Of a DNA stretch of 64,000 nt, positions 24,982-32,774 are shown piece by piece. Origin of the DNA: Polynucleobacter sp. KF022 (lineage in GTDB: Bacteria; Pseudomonadota; Gammaproteobacteria; Burkholderiales; Burkholderiaceae); contig NZ_AP026972.1 of NCBI RefSeq assembly GCF_027924105.1, positions 1,612,001-1,676,000 on the forward strand. Direction: 5' to 3'. Numbering within the stretch: the first letter of the stretch is position 1; each line of letters starts with the position of its first letter. The translations under genes were made by a program, and so were the position numbers. The notes below the pieces were generated by a model. It did no database searches, was not told the origin of the DNA, and saw nothing but the letters and a program-made list of their open reading frames with translations.

Positions 24982-26678
24982 CCTGGGGGCTGCTTGCCTT
25001 GCTCCTTGAGCTCATCTTGGTATTGCCTTTGCATTTCACGCAAACGAGCATCGATACTGGAGCCTTGGTAAAAATCAGCACCACCAGCTGAGCGAGCAAT
25101 GCGGAGTTGCTCAATGGCAGATGGCCAAGCACCCTCAAGAGCATATTTTTCGCCGAGCGCGTAATGACGCATTGGGACATTACCAGCTTGATCATAGGAC
25201 TTAGATAGCAAGTTCCACCAGACAATTTCATTAGGTTGAGATCTTGTTCGCGCCTTTAACCAAGTAATTGCATCGTTAGTGCGGCCAAGTTTCAGATAGG
25301 CATTAATCATTGCAGCACCTGCTGCGTACGATTGAGGATATGCGCGTAATGTTGTCTGAGCAATTTGAAGCGCTTCTTCACCTTTGCCTTTAGCTAAAGC
25401 CAATTCAGATGCAGTGATATCTAGCGATAAACTCTGCCTCTGAATAGGCGATCCAGGTGCACTTGCTTTCTGAGCTAGGTTTCGGGCTTGCTGAAGATTG
25501 GATTCAGCTAGATCTAATTTTCCTTGGCGCTGAGCGATGAGTGCCAAGCCATAAAAACCCTCCATTTGTTTGCCAATTTGTGTCTGTTTACTCAAACTGT
25601 CAAAGGTATTTTTTAAGTCATACATTCCACTGGAGCTTCCCGCCTGCTCCATGCGTGCTCGAGCTTTAATAAAAAAGAATTCTACTGAACTGGGCACATT
25701 GCGAGCGGGCACAGTGCGAGCCCGATCCTGCATATCGGCAATACGATCAGTTGTTAAAGGGTGAGTCCGCACATACGCAGGAACACCCTTATCCATAATG
25801 CCAGTCGCTTTTTGTAAGCGCTGGAAAAAGCCTGGCGCACCATTGACATCATATCCACTGGCATCCAAAATCTGAAAGCCAATACGATCAGCCTCACGCT
25901 CCGCATCCCTTGAATAAGAAAGCTGATTATTGATGGCAACCGCTTGACCGCCCTGCATTAGGCCAGCACCCGCCTGAGGATTGCGAGACATTGCTAATGC
26001 CCCAAGCACCATACCGGCAATCGCAATCATCGTGTTGGTGGTTTGCTTATCCATCTGGCGTGCCAGATGACGTTGCAATACGTGGCCTGTTTCATGCCCC
26101 ATAACTGAAGCCACCTCAGAATCTGATTCTGCACTGACGATCAAGCCCGTATGAAAACCGATAAAGCCTCCAGGTAATGCAAACGCATTAATGCTGCTGT
26201 CTTTAACTGCAAATACCTCGAAGTTATATGCGCCGCTGCCCTGCTCGTTTGCACCACCTAATTGTAATTTCTTGGCCGCCTGCAATAAGCGACGCTCCAT
26301 CTGATTCAGAAAATCATAAAGAGGTAAATCATTTGAGTAATCTGGATCTGGACGAATTTGGCGCATGATCATCTCGCCGTACTTACGTTCGTCCACCCGA
26401 CTTAAGGCATCACCCCCCGGATCACCCATATCCGGCAAGACGATTGTTGGCTGACTCCGTAAAGCGCCTCGCGTTGGCGCATTACTGGGTCGAGCATCAG
26501 GGGATTGCATGGCTCGACCAATATTTTCCATGGCGGCAGAATTACCCTCAACGGATACATCCCCAGTAGGGGGTGCTGCGTAAACAGGGAATCCAGAGCA
26601 GGCAAGCCCCAGCACCAGCCAAACGGCTAAAGCGCGGTGCAAAAAAGCGGTTTTAGGTACTGACTTTATGTCTTGCAT
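24978..26678 (-). CDS. Periplasmic M48 metalloprotease with TPR domain (BepA-like)
   Basis: 566 residues. A signal peptide (about 1-35, ending GFPVYAAPP) is followed by an M48 domain with the zinc motif His195-Glu-Thr-Gly-His199 and the third-ligand region DAEREADRIGFQILDASGYD. A C-terminal tetratricopeptide array starts around residue 340. This is the BepA (YfgC) plan: a protease and chaperone that works with the BAM complex in outer-membrane protein and LptD assembly. The ATG is only 23 bases from the divergent moaC start. Confidence 0.88.
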   Translation of the reverse strand: MQDIKSVPKTAFLHRALAVWLVLGLACSGFPVYAAPPTGDVSVEGNSAAMENIGRAMQSPDARPSNAPTRGALRSQPTIVLPDMGDPGGDALSRVDERKYGEMIMRQIRPDPDYSNDLPLYDFLNQMERRLLQAAKKLQLGGANEQGSGAYNFEVFAVKDSSINAFALPGGFIGFHTGLIVSAESDSEVASVMGHETGHVLQRHLARQMDKQTTNTMIAIAGMVLGALAMSRNPQAGAGLMQGGQAVAINNQLSYSRDAEREADRIGFQILDASGYDVNGAPGFFQRLQKATGIMDKGVPAYVRTHPLTTDRIADMQDRARTVPARNVPSSVEFFFIKARARMEQAGSSSGMYDLKNTFDSLSKQTQIGKQMEGFYGLALIAQRQGKLDLAESNLQQARNLAQKASAPGSPIQRQSLSLDITASELALAKGKGEEALQIAQTTLRAYPQSYAAGAAMINAYLKLGRTNDAITWLKARTRSQPNEIVWWNLLSKSYDQAGNVPMRHYALGEKYALEGAWPSAIEQLRIARSAGGADFYQGSSIDARLREMQRQYQDELKEQGKQPPG

Positions 26679-26701
26679 CTCTATATGGTAAAACTTATCC
26701 C

Positions 26702-27178
26702 ATGAACAAACTAACTCATTTTGATGCCAGCGGGCAAGCCCACATGGTAAACGTTGGTGATAAGCCTAACACCCATCGCATAGCTATTGCTACCGGCAAG
26801 ATCTCCATGCGTCCTGATACCTTCACAATGGTTGAGGCAGGCACCCATAAAAAGGGGGATGTTCTAGGTATAGCTCGGATTGCAGGAATACAGGCCTCAA
26901 AAAGAACCTCGGACCTTATTCCCCTTTGCCACCCATTGGCTCTTACTCACGTTAGTCTGGAGTTTCAAACGAATCCCCAAGAAAATAGTGTGACCTGCCA
27001 GGTTAAGGCTGAAACTACTGGGCCAACAGGTGTTGAAATGGAAGCCCTCACCGCAGTCCAAGTCGCCTTACTCACAATCTACGATATGTGCAAAGCAGTA
27101 GACCGTGGCATGGTGATGGGTGATGTGAAGTTACTTGAGAAGAGTGGCGGGAAGTCTGGGGAGTGGAAGGCAGCTTAA
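26702..27178 (+). CDS. moaC: Cyclic pyranopterin monophosphate synthase
   Basis: 158 residues, normal MoaC length. MVNVGDKPNTHRIAIATGKISM, the LIPLCHPLALTHV segment and GPTGVEMEALTAVQVALLTIYDMCKAVDRGM are conserved. With MoaA it converts GTP to cPMP, the first stage of molybdenum cofactor synthesis. No other moa genes adjoin it. It is the last core gene before the glycosyltransferase region. Confidence 0.97.
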   Translation: MNKLTHFDASGQAHMVNVGDKPNTHRIAIATGKISMRPDTFTMVEAGTHKKGDVLGIARIAGIQASKRTSDLIPLCHPLALTHVSLEFQTNPQENSVTCQVKAETTGPTGVEMEALTAVQVALLTIYDMCKAVDRGMVMGDVKLLEKSGGKSGEWKAA

Positions 27179-27277
27179 GCTAGCAACTCATGCTCTTAAT
27201 TGGAATGTAGGGCGAATTATCAATTTTAAGAAATTGATAATAAATTTAATTGAATAAGCAAAGAACTAGGTACTTTT

Positions 27278-28192
27278 ATGATTGAGCCAAAGGGTGGTAC
27301 AGAGATACTTCATCAGACCCTACTTAAAAAACTTGGGCAAGAGGATCTGCAGGGAGTTAATTTATTTGTGAATGATCTCTCACCAAAAGCCCTGAGAAAT
27401 GATCAAATAAATATTTTATGGAACCATCATTCCTATAATCAGCCGGCCATACAAAACTACAAGAATAGAGCTCTCCTAAATGAAGTTCAGTACTTTGTGT
27501 ATGTATCCAACTGGCAATTCGAAAAGTATCGCTACCACTTTCAAATACCCGAGAGTAGATCTCTCGTTATTAAAAACGCAGTTGAATTAATTGAGCCAAA
27601 AGAAAAGCCGGAAAAAATTCATCTGATTTACACATCTACGCCATGGCGAGGCCTTGATGTTCTATTGGAAGCATTTTCGCTTTTAGATAGAGATGATGTT
27701 GAACTAGATATTTATTCCTCGACCATCATCTATGGAACCCAGTTTTTTGACGGAAATGAGCAAAAATATGAGGGCCTCTTCGAACAAGCTCGAGCCATGA
27801 AAAACGTTAACTATCATGGCTATGCTAGCAATGAAGAGGTAAGAGAGGCTCTTGCCAAAGCTCATATCTTTGCATACCCAAGCACCTGGGAGGAGACATC
27901 TTGCTTGTGTGCCATTGAAGCAGGAATGGCTGGATTAAGTTTGGTAAGCACAAATCTGGGGGCGATTTATGAAACTATAAATAGCTGGGGAAGATTGGTT
28001 AGCTATGACTCAAATAAGAAAAATTTAGCAAAGAAATTTTCATTCGCGCTCAATAAATCTATAGATGAATACTGGACTCAAGAAAACCAGAGTAAACTTA
28101 AAGAGCAACACGCTTACTATAAAAAATTCTATTCCTGGGACAGCAGAACCACAGAATGGAAAAATTTTTTACAACAAGTAAGAAATGGATGA
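27278..28192 (+). CDS. GT4-family glycosyltransferase
   Basis: 304 residues of the GT-B fold. EPKGGTEILHQTLLKKL is the N-terminal loop after the first strand, LIYTSTPWRGLDVLLEAFSLL opens the donor-binding half, and PSTWEETSCLCAIEAGMAGL is the E-x7-E donor site. The protein starts almost on the GGTE loop, so the first beta strand of most relatives (10-15 residues) is missing; an in-frame TGA lies 27 bases before the ATG, so no upstream start can restore it. It is AT-rich and the first gene of the accessory cluster. Acceptor unknown, presumably a surface glycan. Confidence 0.75.
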   Translation: MIEPKGGTEILHQTLLKKLGQEDLQGVNLFVNDLSPKALRNDQINILWNHHSYNQPAIQNYKNRALLNEVQYFVYVSNWQFEKYRYHFQIPESRSLVIKNAVELIEPKEKPEKIHLIYTSTPWRGLDVLLEAFSLLDRDDVELDIYSSTIIYGTQFFDGNEQKYEGLFEQARAMKNVNYHGYASNEEVREALAKAHIFAYPSTWEETSCLCAIEAGMAGLSLVSTNLGAIYETINSWGRLVSYDSNKKNLAKKFSFALNKSIDEYWTQENQSKLKEQHAYYKKFYSWDSRTTEWKNFLQQVRNG

Positions 28193-28197
28193 AATAT

Positions 28198-30396
28198 TCA
28201 ATTTACTTTTAGATGATCTGGTTGCAACCCTTGATGATGCCTCTCATACATCATTGAATAGCTAGCCTCAATATTCCTAGCAAATTGACTGGAATTAAAC
28301 AGTACCCCATTTAATCTTGAATTAACTAGTATTTTTCTATATTGCAATAATTTCTGTGGATTGGTTGCTAGATCACATACGATATCCTCATATTGATCTT
28401 TTGTGGTTGCAATGAGCCCAACTAAACCAGCTGCCGTTAGAAGACTTGCCGCCACTCTACCAGCAAAAGATTTTCCCAAGAGCGTGACTATTGGAACGCC
28501 CGTCTTTAGAGAATCAACTGCAGTGGAGTGAGCGTTATAGGGAAATGTATCTAAAAATAGATCAGCCAATGCGTATCTAGCTAGATGATCAGACATTAAA
28601 TCCATTCTTTTGGCAAAAATAATTCTAGATGCCCCAACCGCACGAAGCTCAAATTCGGCCAGAATGTTTTCTCTAAAAGCTGGATTATTCTCTGAGATCC
28701 ATAGGACGCTGCCTGGAACTCTTAATAAGATACTCGCCCAGCAATCCAATACTTCTTTATTAAATTTATAGTCATTATTAAAGCAGCAGAAAATAAATCC
28801 ATCTTCAGGCAGACCGCATTCTACCTTTGTAAAAACTCGGCCAGAGGGTAGCCGTCTAGAGTCATCCACCATATAAGTCTTTGGCAAGTATGCGACTTTT
28901 TCTACAAAGAACTGTTTATTTTCTTCCGGAAGAATGACTTCATCGGCAATAATGTAGTCAACAAATGAAGCGCCATAGGTTCCGGGATACCCGAGCCAAT
29001 TCACCTGAATTGGGGCAGCGCGATGAGCCATAACCCCGACCCTTGAATGCTGAGTTGGCCCTGATAAATCGACCGCTACATCAATCTCCATTTCTCTAGC
29101 AAGATTTGCAATTTGAGCATCTGACATGTTTTCCGCATCAATAAAAATATCAAATGAATCTTTTAAGCGAGCGCGCATCTTATCGCCTTGGGGAGCTTGA
29201 AGCATAGAAAATCCAATAATTTCAAACCTGCTTCTATCATGCTTTTGAAAAAGCTCCGCCGTTAAAAATGAGACCGGATGCGTGCGAAAATCTGGGGAAA
29301 AGTACCCGATACGAATCTTTTCCTTTTTTAGGTATTTAGGGAAATTTCCTAAATTTGAGATCGCAGGATACTTTTCGGCGGCATAAATTTCAGAAGCGGC
29401 GCTATGAAGTCTTGGGTTGTCTGATATCGCTAAGAGTGCGAATGGCTGAATTACTCGCTTCTTTTCCAATAAGGCATTCTCCATTACTTTGATGCTCTCG
29501 GACATTTCTTCCCAACGAGAGATTTTCATCTTAGTAAATAATAAATCTCCTAGAGCCCAATCAATATCTGACTTTAAGCTTATAGCTCTTTCAAAAGAAG
29601 TAATGGCCTCTTCAAATTTTTTAAGCTCAACTAAGGTGCCGCCCTTATTCAAATACGCTTCCGCATAGTTCGGATTGCGCAAAATTATCTCTTCAAACTC
29701 AACGAGAGCTTCTTCAGGGCGTCCCATTTGGTTAAATACAACTCCTATATTGCAGCGCGTCTCTAGAGAGGTCGGATTCAAATCTAATGCAGACCGATAG
29801 CAAGAAATTGCCTGCTCAAAATTCTTTAACTCTGTTAGCGCATTACCCATATTAAAATATGCTTCAGGGTAGTTTGGATTTAAAAGAATGGCTTGCTGAT
29901 AATACGCAATTGCCTCTTCGTAACGCTTGAGATGATTTAGAGTATTTCCCGCATTGGAATAGGCTTCAGCATAATTGGGATTTAAAGATAGAGCCTGATG
30001 ATGGTGTTCTAACGCCTCCTCATACCTATTAAGTGCAAATAATGCATTACCCTTATTTGACCAGACCTCGGCGTAATGCGGGTCAATAGTAATTGATTTT
30101 TGATATACGTCAAGAGCTTTTGTGGGCTGCTTTAACTCCAAATAAATATTTCCCAAATTACTCAACGCTAATGCATTATTAGGCATTGCGATAAGAGCAT
30201 CATTTAGGTAGCGAATAGCATCGGAATACTGCTTATTCTGAGCCGATAAAACCCCCAGGAGCCGCAAAGCATGGGGATTACTTGGCTCCAATTTAATCAC
30301 TTGCTTTAGATAGATCTCGGCTGACTCGAAATTCGAGCTTCGGAGCGATTCAAGCGACTGATTGAGAAGCAAACCTATCTGTGGATTCATGGGCAA
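28198..30396 (-). CDS. TPR protein with GT41 (O-GlcNAc transferase-like) domain, copy 2
   Basis: 732 residues, with about eight TPRs over residues 1-285 (units like NYAEAYSNAGNTLNHLKRYEEAIAYYQQAILLNP). The GT41 domain runs from about residue 355. It has GYFSPDFRTHPVSFLTAELFQKHD with His373 at the presumed catalytic position, WLGYPGTYGASFVDYIIAD, CFNNDYKFNKEVLDCWASIL with the UDP-contact Lys, and LFLDTFPYNAHSTAVDSLKTGVPIVT. The C-terminal LQPDHLK is OGT-like. Cytoplasmic protein O-glycosylation is the expected reaction; target unknown. It is paralogous to 3767-6163 and 32775-35165. Its stop is 5 bases from the convergent GT4 gene. Confidence 0.85.
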   Translation of the reverse strand: MPMNPQIGLLLNQSLESLRSSNFESAEIYLKQVIKLEPSNPHALRLLGVLSAQNKQYSDAIRYLNDALIAMPNNALALSNLGNIYLELKQPTKALDVYQKSITIDPHYAEVWSNKGNALFALNRYEEALEHHHQALSLNPNYAEAYSNAGNTLNHLKRYEEAIAYYQQAILLNPNYPEAYFNMGNALTELKNFEQAISCYRSALDLNPTSLETRCNIGVVFNQMGRPEEALVEFEEIILRNPNYAEAYLNKGGTLVELKKFEEAITSFERAISLKSDIDWALGDLLFTKMKISRWEEMSESIKVMENALLEKKRVIQPFALLAISDNPRLHSAASEIYAAEKYPAISNLGNFPKYLKKEKIRIGYFSPDFRTHPVSFLTAELFQKHDRSRFEIIGFSMLQAPQGDKMRARLKDSFDIFIDAENMSDAQIANLAREMEIDVAVDLSGPTQHSRVGVMAHRAAPIQVNWLGYPGTYGASFVDYIIADEVILPEENKQFFVEKVAYLPKTYMVDDSRRLPSGRVFTKVECGLPEDGFIFCCFNNDYKFNKEVLDCWASILLRVPGSVLWISENNPAFRENILAEFELRAVGASRIIFAKRMDLMSDHLARYALADLFLDTFPYNAHSTAVDSLKTGVPIVTLLGKSFAGRVAASLLTAAGLVGLIATTKDQYEDIVCDLATNPQKLLQYRKILVNSRLNGVLFNSSQFARNIEASYSMMYERHHQGLQPDHLKVN

Positions 30397-30552
30397 ATAT
30401 TACTAGACTCTGCCATATGTATATAGGGTTCTTAAATTACCCCCCCCTGTTTAAGCACATAAAGTTAAGAAAGTTTTCTATAATTTGACTTTTATTGAGC
30501 GCTATAAAGGCAATCCTTAAAATTTTGATAGCCTTATTAATTAAAGCCCGTA

Positions 30553-31260
30553 ATGTCCTCTCAGCCACAAAATAAAACTCTCATTTTTTGCACCTCATTT
30601 GCAGCTACAAATGAAGAGTGGGGTAATCGCTATAAGAAATGGCTAGACCATATTAGCAACAGTCATTTAGAGAGGGCTCAAATTTTATTAATTGACGATG
30701 GCAGCCCCATATTACCAAACTGGGAAAATCTAACCATTTACCAAGAGCCCAACTTGCCGAGATTAAATGACAAAGAAATCGCTCTTTATCACTTTAATAG
30801 CCGCCTTGGAAGAAGTAGCCTGCTCAACTATCCAGGCTGGTATAGAAGTTTTATTTTTTCTGGTACGTGGGCGCAGACCTTGGGATTCAATAAGATCATT
30901 CATATTGAAAGCGATACTTTTATCCTTTCTAAAAGCCTTACGGATTATATAAACAAGCTAAATAGCGGCTGGACCACTCTTTTTTGTCAGAGTCAAAATT
31001 TGCCAGAAACCTGTATACAGGTGATTTGCGAAGATCAGCTTAGAAAATTTACAAAATTTAGCCGTCACGACTACGATATTAATTTTGCAAATAAGCCAAT
31101 TGAACTATTTATGCCCTTTACAAATGTTGAAAGAAAATTTATTGGCGATCGTTACGGCGAGCTAATAGGATTAGACGGGATTCCAAGCGATGCAGATTAT
31201 GCGGCAAATATACCAAGCCATTGGGTTGTGCCAAAGAATGGCTCCTGCACTTCTAGCTGA
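30553..31260 (+). CDS. Putative nucleotide-sugar transferase-fold protein
   Basis: 235 residues, not confidently assigned. The N-terminus TLIFCTSFAATNEEWGNRYKKWLDHISNS leads to ILLIDDGSP, a GT-A-like first strand and acidic loop. FNKIIHIESDTFILSKSLTDYINK looks like the DxD metal site (ESD). No signal peptide or membrane span. It lies between two TPR glycosyltransferase genes and overlaps the convergent one by 8 bases (31253-31260). It is probably a small sugar transferase for the same glycan, but it could be an unrelated capsule-type protein. Confidence 0.55.
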   Translation: MSSQPQNKTLIFCTSFAATNEEWGNRYKKWLDHISNSHLERAQILLIDDGSPILPNWENLTIYQEPNLPRLNDKEIALYHFNSRLGRSSLLNYPGWYRSFIFSGTWAQTLGFNKIIHIESDTFILSKSLTDYINKLNSGWTTLFCQSQNLPETCIQVICEDQLRKFTKFSRHDYDINFANKPIELFMPFTNVERKFIGDRYGELIGLDGIPSDADYAANIPSHWVVPKNGSCTSS

Positions 31261-32734
31261 TACCCTTTTCTAAGCTTGCCCTCACCCTTGTCAACACACC
31301 ATCCCAGTTATTTAACTTATCCTGCCTAAATAATTTGACAGATGGGTACCAAGGACTATCTTCGCGATTCAATAGCCACCTCCAATCAGGGATAAAAGAT
31401 AGCAGAATCCAGGTCTCTTTACCAAGAGAGGCGCTAAGATGGGGGATGCTCGTACAGGTGCTAATAACTAGATCTACGCACTCTATTAAAGCCGCCGTAT
31501 CTCCAAAACTTTGTAAGTCATCTCCAAAAAATCTGATATCTCCGTGAGAAGCTAGTGTCTCCTTGTCGCAATCTTTAATCTCTTTTTGAAGACAAACATA
31601 TTCATACCCTTTATCGGGCAAAGCCACAAGAAACTCCGACAACGACAAACTGCGTTTAGCGTCATTTTTAAAGTTTGAAGTACTACTCCACGCGATTCCA
31701 ATGCGTGGCTTTGTCTTGGGGCCCAATTTTTTCACCCAATCCTCTACCTTGTTCATATCCGCTTTGAAATATGCAGATTTTGAGGGTATGGAATTTAAAT
31801 TCGTTTTAAATGCGAAGGGAAGACTAATAATGGGGCAATAAAAATCGAATTCCGGGAGATTGTTGCCTCTATTGATGATTTGGGAAACACCACTTAGATT
31901 ACTAAAAACTTCATTCAGTGACTTTGGTGCCTCTAATATCACCTTGGCACCAAGCTGAGCTACTAACTCAACATACCTAGCAAACTGAAGGGCATCCCCC
32001 AAGCCTTGTTCACAATAGATCAGAATGGTCTTACCCTGCAGTGACTCTTCGCCAAGCCACAATTTCTCTGTAAACCCTCTTCTTACGCCACTAAATTTAA
32101 ATTCATCTCCATTACCCCATCGAGACTCATAAAGTGAGAATCCATCCTCCAGATTGCCGCTTAAAAGCAAAGCCAATGACTTGTGCCAATACGCCAAATA
32201 ATGATCTGGCTGCAGTTGAATAGCATCATCATAAGCTTGAATGGCATCAGTTAATTGCCCACTCTCCAACAAGGCATTGCCTTTATTTACATAAGTCTTA
32301 GCATCCATAGGATCAAGCTGTATCGCCTGATCATAAGAGACGATAGCTTCGGGGTACCGATTTAGCTCCTGCAAAACATTGCCTTTATTGCTATAAGCCT
32401 CTGCATAATTTACATCTAGTGAGATTGCCTTTTCATAGAATTCCAAAGCTCTTAAGAAATGCTTTTGCTCTAAATATACGTTACCAATATTGCTTGCAAG
32501 TAATGCATTTTTAGGGGCATTTTTAAATGCTTTTTTAAATAAGGTTAAGGCCTTATCGTAATCTTTTCTTTGTACTTCATATATACCCAGCAAACGTAAA
32601 ACATCAATGCTTTTGGGATCAAGCTTATAAGCTTGATTTAGAAATAATTCTGCCGCGACACTATTTTGATTTCGGAGAGCATTCACAGCTTCCCCCAAAA
32701 GATATCGGAGCCGATCATTCATCTGGTTAAGCAA
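31253..32734 (-). CDS. TPR protein with GT9-like (heptosyltransferase-fold) C-terminal domain
   Basis: 493 residues. About five TPRs span residues 5-205 (DVNYAEAYSNKGNVLQELNRYPEAIVSYDQAIQLDP). A GT-B domain follows with GKTILIYCEQGLGDALQFARYVELVAQLG, resembling the GxGD loop of GT9 heptosyltransferases, then RIGIAWSSTSNFKNDAKRSLSL and VDLVISTCTSIPHLSASLGKETWILL with DWRWLLNREDSPWYPSVKLFRQ. This is a different catalytic module from the neighbouring GT41 proteins on a similar TPR scaffold. Its activity is unproven. It begins 40 bases after the stop of the upstream GT41 gene, so the two are probably co-transcribed. Confidence 0.75.
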   Translation of the reverse strand: MLNQMNDRLRYLLGEAVNALRNQNSVAAELFLNQAYKLDPKSIDVLRLLGIYEVQRKDYDKALTLFKKAFKNAPKNALLASNIGNVYLEQKHFLRALEFYEKAISLDVNYAEAYSNKGNVLQELNRYPEAIVSYDQAIQLDPMDAKTYVNKGNALLESGQLTDAIQAYDDAIQLQPDHYLAYWHKSLALLLSGNLEDGFSLYESRWGNGDEFKFSGVRRGFTEKLWLGEESLQGKTILIYCEQGLGDALQFARYVELVAQLGAKVILEAPKSLNEVFSNLSGVSQIINRGNNLPEFDFYCPIISLPFAFKTNLNSIPSKSAYFKADMNKVEDWVKKLGPKTKPRIGIAWSSTSNFKNDAKRSLSLSEFLVALPDKGYEYVCLQKEIKDCDKETLASHGDIRFFGDDLQSFGDTAALIECVDLVISTCTSIPHLSASLGKETWILLSFIPDWRWLLNREDSPWYPSVKLFRQDKLNNWDGVLTRVRASLEKGIS

Positions 32735-32774
32735 TGCTAATAGGTAATGTTATATACATATCAAAAGAATGAAC

